Part shown: piece by piece, positions 16,793-23,986 of the stretch
Layout: every line of letters begins with the position of its first letter
How positions within the stretch are numbered: the first letter of the stretch is position 1
Assembly (NCBI GenBank): GCA_965215155.1
Contig: CBDCCY010000004.1
Span: forward strand, 3,472,001 to 3,536,000
Direction of reading: 5' to 3'
Source: JAGWAJ01 sp965215155
GTDB taxonomy: Bacteria; Acidobacteriota; Vicinamibacteria; Vicinamibacterales; UBA8438
Length of the DNA stretch: 64,000 nucleotides
Notes under the pieces: generated by a model
What the model saw: only the letters and a program-made list of their open reading frames with translations
What the model was told of the DNA's origin: nothing
Databases searched by the model: none
Program-made: the position numbers and the translations under genes

Positions 16793-18580
16793 ATGCACGC
16801 AAGGGAGCCGTCGCCACGCTTCGGTTGCCACGGTCGCGTCTCTCATCTCGCGGTGGCCCTGGTCTGCTTCGCCGCTTCCTCGGCCGGAGCGCAATCGCCC
16901 CCGGCCGTCGAACCGTCCGCGGTGACTCCGGTCACCGACGCGATGCTGCAGGACCCGGCGCCGGAAGACTGGCTGATGTGGCGCCGCACCCTCAACGGAT
17001 GGGGCTTCAGCCCCTTGGGGCAGATCGACCGGGACAACGTCGGCAGGTTGCGGATGGTGTGGAGCCGCGGCCTCGGCGCGGGACTGCAGCAAGGGACGCC
17101 GCTCGTCCACGACGGCGTGATGTACATGCCGAACCCGCAGGACGTCGTCCAGGCGATCGATGCCGCCACCGGCGACCTCCGCTGGGAGTACCGGCGCGAC
17201 CGGCCCGACGACCTCGACGAGTACATGCTCGCCAGCCTGACCGACATCAACCGCAACCTGGCGATCCACGGGACCCGCATCATCGACACGAGCGGCGACG
17301 ACTACGTCTTCGCTCTCGACGCCGCGACCGGCGAGCTCGTCTGGGAAACCGAGATCCTCGACTACCGGGTGAACCCGGCCAACCAGAGCTCCGGGCCGAT
17401 CATCGCGGACGGGAAGGTCGTCTCGGGGCGCGGCTGCACGCCGCGCGGCGGTCCCAACGCCTGCGTCATCGTCGCCCACGACGCGGAGACCGGCGAGGAG
17501 CTGTGGCGGCGGCGGACGATTCCGGCGCCCGGCGAGCCGGGGGACGAGACGTGGGGCGGCGTGCCGTTCGAGGAGCGCAAGCACGTCGGGGCCTGGATGG
17601 TCCCGAGCTACGACCCGGAGCTGAACCTCGTCTACGTCGGCACGTCGGTCACGTCGCCGGCGCCGAAGTTCATGATCGGCGGCGTCGGCAACAAGCACCT
17701 CTACCACAACTCCACCCTCGCCCTCGATGCCGACACGGGGGAGATCACCTGGTACTACCAGCACTTGAACGACAGCTGGGACCTCGACCATCCCTTCGAG
17801 CGCCTGCTGGTGGACACCGCGGTGCGCCCCGACCCGTCCACGGTCGCCTGGATCAACCCGCGGCTGCGGCCGGGGGAGGAGCGGCGCGTGATGACCGGCA
17901 TCCCCGGCAAGACGGGCATCGTCTACACCCTCGACCGGGCCACCGGCGAGTTCCTGTGGGCGACGCCCACCGTGGCCCAGAACGTCGTCAGCAGCATCGA
18001 CGGCGCGACCGGGGCGGTGTCGGAGAACTCGGAGGTCGTCTTCCGCCGCGAGGGACAGGAGGTGCTGGCCTGTCCGACCCTCATCGGCGGGAAGGACTGG
18101 GAGGCCGGCGCCTACAGCCCGCTCATCAACACGATGTACTACCCCCTGCGCAACGCCTGCGCCCGCATGATGGCGACCGACGACGGCTCGCTCTACGGGC
18201 TCGCCGTGCGCAACGAGATTGCCCCCGGCACCGATCAGGTGGGAACCGTGCAGGCCATCTCGGCCGAGACCGGCGCCCTGCTCTGGAAGTACGAGCAGCG
18301 GGCCGCCACCAGCTCCCTCATGACGACCGGTGGTGGACTGGTCTTCGGCGGCGACCACAACGGCCGCTTCCGCGCCTTCGACCACGAGACCGGCGAGATC
18401 CTCTGGGAGATCAACCTCGGGTCGCCCATCACCGGCTTCCCGGTTACCTACGCCGCCGGCGGGCGGCAGTACGTGGCGGTCAGCACCGGCACGTCTCTCA
18501 CGTCGGGGATGTTCAACCGGATGACGCCGGAGCTCCGCCCCAGCGACGGCAACACGCTGTTCGTCTTCGCGCTGCCTTAA
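16793..18580 (+). CDS. PQQ-dependent alcohol dehydrogenase-type protein, exported
   Basis: A 595-residue quinoprotein with an N-terminal signal peptide (residues 14-34, ending SSAGAQ). The propeller begins EDWLMWRRTLNGWGFSPLGQIDRDNVGRLRMVWSR, and later repeats include HNSTLALDADTGEITWYYQHLNDSWDLD and the C-terminal GLVFGGDHNGRFRAFDHETG. It oxidises an alcohol or sugar with PQQ and passes electrons to an unknown acceptor; no haem-binding CxxCH is present. The start follows aggagg closely (ccggcaggaggttgac). It is similar to, but clearly diverged from, the two homologues on the other side of the IS. Confidence 0.85.
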   Translation: MHAREPSPRFGCHGRVSHLAVALVCFAASSAGAQSPPAVEPSAVTPVTDAMLQDPAPEDWLMWRRTLNGWGFSPLGQIDRDNVGRLRMVWSRGLGAGLQQGTPLVHDGVMYMPNPQDVVQAIDAATGDLRWEYRRDRPDDLDEYMLASLTDINRNLAIHGTRIIDTSGDDYVFALDAATGELVWETEILDYRVNPANQSSGPIIADGKVVSGRGCTPRGGPNACVIVAHDAETGEELWRRRTIPAPGEPGDETWGGVPFEERKHVGAWMVPSYDPELNLVYVGTSVTSPAPKFMIGGVGNKHLYHNSTLALDADTGEITWYYQHLNDSWDLDHPFERLLVDTAVRPDPSTVAWINPRLRPGEERRVMTGIPGKTGIVYTLDRATGEFLWATPTVAQNVVSSIDGATGAVSENSEVVFRREGQEVLACPTLIGGKDWEAGAYSPLINTMYYPLRNACARMMATDDGSLYGLAVRNEIAPGTDQVGTVQAISAETGALLWKYEQRAATSSLMTTGGGLVFGGDHNGRFRAFDHETGEILWEINLGSPITGFPVTYAAGGRQYVAVSTGTSLTSGMFNRMTPELRPSDGNTLFVFALP

Positions 18581-18627
18581 CACCCACGCACATTCCACAG
18601 ATGTTCATGGCCGTGCGATACAGCCCA

Positions 18628-18646
18628 TAAACTACTGACGAGTAAT
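18628..18646 (+). repeat. Left att-like direct repeat
   Basis: TAAACTACTGACGAGTAAT lies 80 bases before the integrase start and matches 22293-22311 at 17 of 19 positions. The position beside the integrase gene and the direct orientation fit an attachment site. Confidence 0.6.
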
Positions 18647-18725
18647 CACTTATGATTCGTCGGCGCGGACTGAGCGGGTCAGGGCGTATGGCGGAATCCA
18701 GCCCAATCCCGTATACAATGGGGGA

Positions 18726-19937
18726 ATGGATGTTGTAGCCAAACCCGCCCCCACACCCCGCAGAACCAAGCGCCGGGGACGCCACCCCAACAAGGCGCTC
18801 TCGGCCGCCTTCGTCCGTTCCGCGCCGCCCGGCAGGCACGCGGACGGCAATGGCTTGTACCTGTTCGTCCAGCCGACCGGGACCCGAAGCTGGGTCCAGC
18901 GGCTCGTCGTCCGCGGCCGGCGCCGCGAACTCGGACTCGGTGCCGCCACGCTCGTCCCGCTCGCCAAGGCCCGCGAGCTGGCCCTCGCCAACCGCATGCT
19001 GGCCCGGTCGGGCGGCGATCCTCTGGCCGACAGGCGGCGCGTCCAGGGCGTTCCCACCTTCGCCGAAGCGGCCCAACGCGTGCTCGAACAGAAGCGCGAC
19101 GGCTGGCGCGGCCGGTGGCACGCACAGAATTGGATCCGGAGCATGGAACGGTACGCCTTCCCCCGCATCGGCAGCCGGCCGGTCTCCGAGGTCAACACGG
19201 CCGACGTGCTGGAGATCCTCACGCCGATCTGGCACAGCAAGGCGGAGACGGCCCGCGCCGTACGCCAGCGCATCCGGTCGGTGCTGGAGTGGGCCATCGC
19301 GTTGGACATGCGCAGCGACAATCCTTGCGATCGGGTGCTGCCGGTGCTCGGTCCGCAGAACGACATCGTGACGCACCGGCAGGCGCTGCCCCACAAGGAC
19401 GTGGCCGGGGCCATCGAGACGGTGCGGGCGTCGAAGTCCGGACAGTCCGCCATCAGGCTGGCGTTCGAGTTCCTGGTGCTCACCGCGGGGCGATCTGCTG
19501 AAGTGCGGCTGGCGACGTGGGACGAGATGGACGTGGCCGGCCGCGTGTGGACGATTTCGGCCCTGCGGATGAAGGCGAAGCGCGAGCACCGTGTCCCGCT
19601 GTGCGGGCGGACGCTGGAGATCCTCGACGCGGCACGGGCGCTCGGCGACGGCAATCCGCTCGTGTTCCCGATGCGGAGCGGGCGGGCGATCGCCATGTCG
19701 ACGCTGCCCAAGATGCTCCAGTACCACGAGATCGCCGCCGTCCCACACGGCTTCCGATCCTCCTTCCGGGACTGGGCGGCGGAGGAGACCGACCACCCGC
19801 GGGAGGTCATCGAGGCGGCGCTGGCCCACGTGGTCCAGAACAAGGTCGAGGCCGCCTACGCCCGGTCGGACCTGTTCGAGCGGCGGCGAAGGCTCATGGA
19901 CGATTGGGCCGAGTATCTGTCGGGCGGGGGCGGGTGA
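18726..19937 (+). CDS. int: P4-type tyrosine integrase
   Basis: A 403-residue tyrosine recombinase. Residues 20-105 form the arm-type DNA-binding (DUF4102) domain with the family-like HADGNGLYLFVQPTGTRSW. A core-binding domain occupies about 110-205. The catalytic domain shows Arg256 in TAGRSAEVR, the H341-x-x-R344 box in HGFRSSFRDWAAE, His368 and Tyr378 in the AHVVQNKVEAAYAR motif. ATG 18726 is preceded by atgggggaa. It faces inward from the left repeat, as expected for an integrase excising its own element. Length is normal and all catalytic residues are present, so it may be active. Confidence 0.93.
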   Translation: MDVVAKPAPTPRRTKRRGRHPNKALSAAFVRSAPPGRHADGNGLYLFVQPTGTRSWVQRLVVRGRRRELGLGAATLVPLAKARELALANRMLARSGGDPLADRRRVQGVPTFAEAAQRVLEQKRDGWRGRWHAQNWIRSMERYAFPRIGSRPVSEVNTADVLEILTPIWHSKAETARAVRQRIRSVLEWAIALDMRSDNPCDRVLPVLGPQNDIVTHRQALPHKDVAGAIETVRASKSGQSAIRLAFEFLVLTAGRSAEVRLATWDEMDVAGRVWTISALRMKAKREHRVPLCGRTLEILDAARALGDGNPLVFPMRSGRAIAMSTLPKMLQYHEIAAVPHGFRSSFRDWAAEETDHPREVIEAALAHVVQNKVEAAYARSDLFERRRRLMDDWAEYLSGGGG

Positions 19938-19959
19938 TGCGGCCCGTCGCGACGTGGCA

Positions 19960-21450
19960 CTAGCGGCTCGGGCCCGGGTCACGCTCCGGTCCGCGCTGCC
20001 GGCCGTGCTGCTGCATCAGTTCCACGGCCCGCGCAACGTCTCGGCGAGCGTCCTGTAGTCCGCGATCAAGCGCGTCACCTGCCCGACGAAGTGCTCGACC
20101 TGTCGCTGCAAGGCCGCGATCTCCGCGGCGTGCTGCGTCCGCTCCCTCGCGAATTGCGCGGACAACTCCCGATAGGCTCTCGTCAACTGCCGTTCTAACG
20201 CGGTCATACAGCTCCCTCACTCGCTCGACAGCTTCAAGGCAGGCCGCCCGCCCACGGTCCACGGCGGATGGTCCAGTGAGCCAGCCGGCAGTACGACGAA
20301 CCGCTCGCCGGCGATTTCGCGCAGCTCCACGCTCCAAGTCGTCTCCTCCAGCTGCGCCAAGGTCTGGCGGGCCTGCTCGATGTCCACGCGGAGCACCGTC
20401 AGCGTCTCGATCTGCTGCTCGATGGTCGTCCACAGCCAGCGCGTCCCCGCCCAGCTCCCGCCGCAGATGCCGGCAGAGAGCATCAGGCCGAACGCCAGGA
20501 GCCACATCCACGCCCGCAGGAACATCCCGCGGACCTTCCCGACACACGCCGCCGTATCGGCTTCGATGGTATTCAGCGCGCTCTCCGCAACGCCTCTCAA
20601 GCTCTCGCCAAGCACCTTCAGCTCGCGCGCGGCCGTCGCCTCGATCTCCGCCCGCTCGTTGTCCAGCCGCCGCTGGAACCGCGATGTCAAGTCGCCCTGG
20701 GTAGAAGTCATGCTCGTACAACGTTCCCTTCAGCCGCCACCGCTTCCCGCTCTTCGGGTCGTGGGCCGTCACGTAGTCCTTGCATTGGCGCGGCACGTCG
20801 AGTTCCGCCTCCTTCAGCGCGGCGACGACATCGGCACGGTCGCGCACGACGCCGTGCTCGACGCGCTGCACCAGGTAGTCCCGGATCAACTCGCGCGGGT
20901 CGGCCTCGACCTCCAGCCCGGCCCGCAGCTTCGCCGCGTCGATGTAGGCGCGGTGGCCGGGCCGGTCCGCCCGTGCGCGGGCCGGGTCGTCGGGCCGGCT
21001 CCAGCCGTGCTCGTGGTTGAAGGCGTCGCGCAGTGGGCCGAAGGTCTGCTGCCAGCCGGGCGGCGCGATGTTGAGGCTCTTGCCCGTCCCCAGGTCGCAC
21101 CGGGCGGCGGAGATGTGCACGTGGACCCCGCCGCCCCGCTCGCGGTGCTCGACCGCCGACCAGGCGTAGCGGTCGGGCTCGAGCCCGGCCCAGGCCGTCT
21201 GCTCGAACTTGTCGAGCACAGCCTCGATCTGCGCGTCGGTCGGCCGGTCCTCCGGCGCCCACGCGATGACGCCGGAGGTGTACTTGTGCTCGAACTCCAG
21301 CGTGCCGGCGACGGCGGCCACGACGTCGGGATCGCCGCGGCGAACCTCGACGCCCTCGCGCAGTTGGCCGGCCGCGTCCCGCTCGCCGAGCAGGTAGTCG
21401 GCCGCGGCCTTCGCCGAGCCGGTGCCGCGGGCGATGAACTTAACGTGCAT
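19960..21450 (-). CDS. Relaxase / mobilization nuclease
   Basis: A 496-residue relaxase. Residues 1-235 are the nicking domain: HVKFIARGTGSAKAAADYL (Tyr19 is a candidate catalytic residue), PDRYAWSAVEHRERGGGVHVHI with His102, His110 and His112 as metal ligands, then LGTGKSLNIAPPGWQQTF and RLKGTLYEHDF. It nicks oriT and pilots the strand into the recipient. The Arg/Ala-rich C-terminal half overlaps two other genes in a different frame (20217-20711 and 20016-20207), as ColE1 mbeA does with mbeB and mbeD. It overlaps mobC by 11 bases. Confidence 0.85.
   Translation of the reverse strand: MHVKFIARGTGSAKAAADYLLGERDAAGQLREGVEVRRGDPDVVAAVAGTLEFEHKYTSGVIAWAPEDRPTDAQIEAVLDKFEQTAWAGLEPDRYAWSAVEHRERGGGVHVHISAARCDLGTGKSLNIAPPGWQQTFGPLRDAFNHEHGWSRPDDPARARADRPGHRAYIDAAKLRAGLEVEADPRELIRDYLVQRVEHGVVRDRADVVAALKEAELDVPRQCKDYVTAHDPKSGKRWRLKGTLYEHDFYPGRLDIAVPAAAGQRAGGDRGDGRARAEGAWRELERRCGERAEYHRSRYGGVCREGPRDVPAGVDVAPGVRPDALCRHLRRELGGDALAVDDHRAADRDADGAPRGHRAGPPDLGAAGGDDLERGAARNRRRAVRRTAGWLTGPSAVDRGRAACLEAVERVRELYDRVRTAVDESLSGVVRAIREGADAARRGDRGLAATGRALRRAGDALDRGLQDARRDVARAVELMQQHGRQRGPERDPGPSR
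20016..20207 (-). CDS. MbeD-like mobilization protein nested in the relaxase gene
   Basis: A 63-residue coiled-coil protein read entirely inside the relaxase gene in another frame. MTALERQLTRAYRELSAQF and the following heptad pattern (AALQRQVEHFVGQVTRLI) resemble ColE1 MbeD-type entry-exclusion or mobilization proteins, which start 'MTELEKQLL'. The start lies 9 bases after the stop of the nested MbeB-like gene in the same frame, suggesting coupling. The alternative reading is a chance open frame, but the position and heptads argue against it. Confidence 0.65.
   Translation of the reverse strand: MTALERQLTRAYRELSAQFARERTQHAAEIAALQRQVEHFVGQVTRLIADYRTLAETLRGPWN
20217..20711 (-). CDS. MbeB/MobB-like membrane mobilization protein nested in the relaxase gene
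   Basis: A 164-residue protein read wholly within the relaxase gene in the +1 frame. An N-terminal charged helix (LTSRFQRRLDNERAEIEATAAREL) resembles the MbeB N-terminal region. One or two membrane segments follow at about residues 66-92 (AWMWLLAFGLMLSAGICGGSWAG), then a coiled coil (TIEQQIETLTVLRVDIEQARQTLAQLEE). In IncQ and ColE1 systems the equivalent protein stabilises the relaxosome at the membrane near the secretion machinery. The hydrophobic pattern and the stacked order relaxase-B-D support a real gene. Confidence 0.7.
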   Translation of the reverse strand: MTSTQGDLTSRFQRRLDNERAEIEATAARELKVLGESLRGVAESALNTIEADTAACVGKVRGMFLRAWMWLLAFGLMLSAGICGGSWAGTRWLWTTIEQQIETLTVLRVDIEQARQTLAQLEETTWSVELREIAGERFVVLPAGSLDHPPWTVGGRPALKLSSE

Positions 21451-21778
21451 CGGGCCGCTCGTCTCGGAAGCCGGCCAGCCGCGCGATCTCCCGCTCGATG
21501 GCGAGCAGGTGGGCGATTACCTCGAAGGCGTCAGCCTTCTCGGCGTGCGTGTTCGCCCAACGCGCGATCTGGTTCAGGTTGTTGCCGATGCGGGCGACCT
21601 GCCGGGAGCGCTCGCGCTCGACGGCGACCGCCCGCGCGGTCCAGGTGCGCGTCCGCGCCATGGCCTGCCGCAGCAGGTCGGACGGCGACACGCCGGCCGC
21701 CGCCGCCTTCGCCAGCCAGGCGGTGTGCTCCGATGGCAACACGCGGGCGCGGACCACTGCGGTGCGGCGATCAGTCAT
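21440..21778 (-). CDS. mobC: MobC-like relaxosome accessory protein
   Basis: A 112-residue protein with an N-terminal ribbon-helix-helix-like part (RTAVVRARVLPSEHTAWLAKAAAAGVSPSDLLRQA) and the MobC C-terminal signature VARIGNNLNQIARWANTH. It binds near oriT and helps the relaxase open the DNA. ATG 21778 has ggagg at 7-base spacing (21786-21790); longer open frames upstream lack a binding site. It overlaps the relaxase start by 11 bases, so they are co-translated. The hairpin pair at 21889-21944 lies just upstream. Confidence 0.85.
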   Translation of the reverse strand: MTDRRTAVVRARVLPSEHTAWLAKAAAAGVSPSDLLRQAMARTRTWTARAVAVERERSRQVARIGNNLNQIARWANTHAEKADAFEVIAHLLAIEREIARLAGFRDERPDAR

Positions 21779-21888
21779 CGGTGCACCTCCAGAAAGGAGC
21801 GGGGGCAACGCCTGCCGCTCGCCCGCGAGCCCGGCTGGGGCGCGGGATGCCGGGGGTTCGAAGGGGGCGCGCAGCGCCCACTCGCCAG

Positions 21889-21944
21889 CCCAATGTGGCA
21901 CATTGGGTAAGCTGGCTCCCGCCATCCAGATGGTGGGAGCCAGC
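21889..21944. promoter_or_regulatory. oriT candidate: two adjacent hairpins upstream of mobC
   Basis: The first hairpin, 21889-21907, has perfect 8-bp arms (cccaatgt/acattggg) around ggc. The second, 21911-21944, has perfect 10-bp outer arms (gctggctccc/gggagccagc), then one mismatch and 4 more pairs. They are 3 bases apart and about 110 bases upstream of mobC. Inverted repeats in this position are typical of relaxase and MobC binding sites. A nick site cannot be assigned by eye. An operator for the mob genes is an alternative. Confidence 0.55.
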
Positions 21945-22292
21945 CGTTCCCGTGCTCTGTTTCCGTCGTTCGTGAGCTGGTCATTTCGGATCTGTCGAGC
22001 GGGTTCAGATCCTCAAGTGCGGCTCCGTTTCCGACCTGAGAATCCGCCGCCACTGTCATCTGCTCCCGCCGCTCTGATCGGGTGGACTGGGGTCGTCGGG
22101 ATCCGGTGAGTCGGCGGCATTGCTCGGCTCCTCATCTGCTCCGGTTCCCCTCGTCCCGTGCGCCCGGTTCCGGCCGTCGTGGTCCGGGGGAGAGACGTTG
22201 GTCCTGGTTCCGAGGACCGGCGCGATCTTGGCGCTGGTGACCCTGTTGTTCCGCTGCGTACGGTCCTGGCCGAGTGTAGCATGGAGTCGATG
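21945..22292. other. Non-coding stretch inside the right end of the mobilizable element
   Basis: I see no convincing gene on either strand: the open frames are proline- or arginine-rich and lack binding sites. The stretch ends at the right att-like repeat. Confidence 0.5.
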
Positions 22293-22311
22293 TAAACTAT
22301 TGACCAGTAAT
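22293..22311 (+). repeat. Right att-like direct repeat
   Basis: TAAACTATTGACCAGTAAT matches 18628-18646 with two mismatches and marks the likely right boundary of the integrated element. Confidence 0.6.
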
Positions 22312-22382
22312 GCTTTACGGAATGGGACCGTTATGGACCTTACGAGTTCACGCGGGACGGTACAGGAGGGAGCGTCTGAGGG

Positions 22383-22524
22383 GGCATCGTCGTCTAAGGG
22401 CCAAATCTGTACGAGCGTGGGCGGAGCCGGCGTCAAGGCCTTGCCCCGCGGAGCGGGGTCGGAGCGGAGCGGAGAGCCTTGACGCCGGCGAGCACGTGCT
22501 CACGCTGGCTGGCCCGACGATGCC
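22383..22524. repeat. 142-bp structured palindrome related to the ISL3 leader
   Basis: The outer arms GGCATCGTCG (22383-22392) and CGACGATGCC (22515-22524) pair perfectly. Inside, a second pair with 14-bp arms (22426-22439 and 22476-22489, gccggcgtcaaggc) surrounds a C/G-rich loop containing cccgcggagcggg. The reverse complement of about 22411-22504 aligns with the ISL3 leader (about 241-333) with few differences, while the outer stems differ. No reading frame is apparent. Confidence 0.6.
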
Positions 22525-22648
22525 GCCGGTGACCACGGCGAGGACGGCCGGCCCGGCCCGTCGTAGCAGGTGTCGGTCATCATCGGCTACGCTGAACTGC
22601 GTCTCATGACCCGTACGAGACGATTCCGGTCACGGAGGTTTCGCCCTG

Positions 22649-23371
22649 ATGCACCGCATGCTAAGGATCGAGTGGGACGCCGTGGCTGGCGTGCTCGCGG
22701 CCGTCGCCGCCATCGTCCTGCACCTTCTTCACGTCATCGGGACCGAAGTGCTGTCGGTGATCACACTCGTGCTGCTCGCCGCGATGTTCTTGCGGTCGCT
22801 GAGGTCGGAACACGGGCAGCGGCGCATCGCCGCCGGGGTGGACCGCGGGGAACGCCTGCTGGGCCAGCTCGCCAGGAGCGTGAAGCCGCCGGACATCGTG
22901 GTCATCGGACCGCGGGACCTGCGGCAGGTGAGCGCCGATTTCTCGCGGGGCGCCAAGGGAAACATGGTGTGGTTCAACGTGTGCTTGTCGATGTTCGAGC
23001 GTCAACCGCTCTTCGACGCGCTGCTGCGCCCGGCTATCGAGAACCCGTCGGTAACTGCCGTCACCTTCGTCCTGGACGAGGGGCAGCGTCCGAGGTGGGA
23101 ACGCGATGTCCGACCCAAGGTGTCGGCGTGCAGCGGAGCCGGCAAGGTCGCCGATCCCGTCTGGACAAGCCTGCCAGAGGATGTCTCGTTCATTCTGGCG
23201 GACACGCTCGCCAGCGGCGCGACCGAGTGCCTCCTGAGCTTCTGGGGCGAGCCTTTCATGGCGCGCAGCATGGGCCGTGGGGTGCCGCGCTACATCTTCC
23301 ACGTGACGGGTCATTCAGAGCTAATCGAGCGGCTCGTTGAGTTGGACAGGGAACACCGGTTGTCGCGGTGA
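22649..23371 (+). CDS. Membrane-anchored protein of unknown function
   Basis: A 240-residue protein. Two hydrophobic helices (about residues 12-30 and 33-50) form an N-terminal hairpin anchor. The soluble part has alternating strands and helices: PPDIVVIGPRDLRQV, AVTFVLDEGQRPRW, DVSFILADTLASGATECLLSFWGEPF, and RYIFHVTGHSELIERLVEL. The layout hints at a phospholipase-D-like or Rossmann-type effector domain, but no catalytic motif such as HxK is seen and I do not recognise a family. ATG 22649 follows ggagg at 9-base spacing. It lies beside a methyltransferase remnant in an accessory zone, so a defence or stress role is possible but unproven. Confidence 0.6.
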   Translation: MHRMLRIEWDAVAGVLAAVAAIVLHLLHVIGTEVLSVITLVLLAAMFLRSLRSEHGQRRIAAGVDRGERLLGQLARSVKPPDIVVIGPRDLRQVSADFSRGAKGNMVWFNVCLSMFERQPLFDALLRPAIENPSVTAVTFVLDEGQRPRWERDVRPKVSACSGAGKVADPVWTSLPEDVSFILADTLASGATECLLSFWGEPFMARSMGRGVPRYIFHVTGHSELIERLVELDREHRLSR

Positions 23372-23402
23372 CGCTTTGCCGAGTCCTCGACGCCGCGCGG
23401 CG

Positions 23403-23744
23403 GTTTCGGCCGCCGACTACACTGATGCTCGACGAGATGGCTGGAGCCCTGAAGCTCAGCGGCTGGTCGAGCTGCGCGACAGGTGGCTCAACCCGCCGGA
23501 GTGGGTCGAGTGGGTGGACGAGCCGGTGCCGAGCTACCCGCAGCGGCAGGTCCCGCGCGACGAGGACGCCGCCAAGGCGCTAAAGAGGCGGACGCTGACG
23601 AACCTCTACAACGCCCGGCCGCAGTGGCTGGCGGACGCCCACGCGGCACTGGACACGGCCGTGGCGGCGGCGTACGGCTGGCCTGCCGATATCTCCGATG
23701 ACGACGTCTTGCGGAATCTGCTCGAACGCAACGGCAGCGGCTGA
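23403..23744 (+). pseudogene. C-terminal remnant of a class I DNA methyltransferase
   Basis: The last 110 or so codons match the C-terminal end of large SAM-dependent DNA methyltransferases of restriction or modification systems. The pattern is LRDRWLNPPEWVEW, then PRDEDAAKALKRRTLTNLYNARPQWLADAHAALDTAVAAAYGWP, then LRNLLERNGSG. The catalytic domain (N-terminal several hundred residues with the NPPY-type motif) is absent. The frame begins within the previous gene's end, so only a 5'-truncated relic remains. It is probably not functional. Confidence 0.7.
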
Positions 23745-23986
23745 TCCAGCCGACTCGATCGGGCGTTCACGCTCGGCGAGCCCTCTTGACATGGCGTATT
23801 CTCGACATCGGCGGGCTCGTCATGGCGGCGCTTCGCCAGCTTGGTTGAGGGGATCAGGTACCAGAGGCAACCGCCCCGGTCGCCGCGGGCGGGCCGCGCC
23901 AGCGACGGTGCGCCGCCGTGGGAAGGAATTCCCACGATGCCGTTTATGCGTTTGATGCGGGAAGGCGACAACTCAAAGGTCATTCC

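Larger units (their letters stand above)
18628..22311. mobile_element. Integrative mobilizable element (integrase plus Mob genes)
   Basis: This 3.68-kb segment lies between two direct repeats that match at 17 of 19 positions. It carries a tyrosine integrase next to the left repeat, and mobC, a relaxase and two nested mob genes on the other strand. A hairpin pair that looks like an oriT lies upstream of mobC. No replication, type IV secretion or cargo gene is visible, so it would need a helper conjugative system to transfer. The left repeat lies 47 bases after the stop of the third PQQ dehydrogenase, not in a tRNA gene. Confidence 0.7.

Noticed and set aside
20380..21975. 531-codon + strand frame opposite the relaxase genes
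   Set aside because: The - strand holds relaxase, MobC and nested mob genes with clear motifs; this frame is low-complexity.
22056..22436. 126-codon - strand frame across the right att-like repeat
   Set aside because: Proline-rich, no binding site, no similarity, and it crosses the element boundary.
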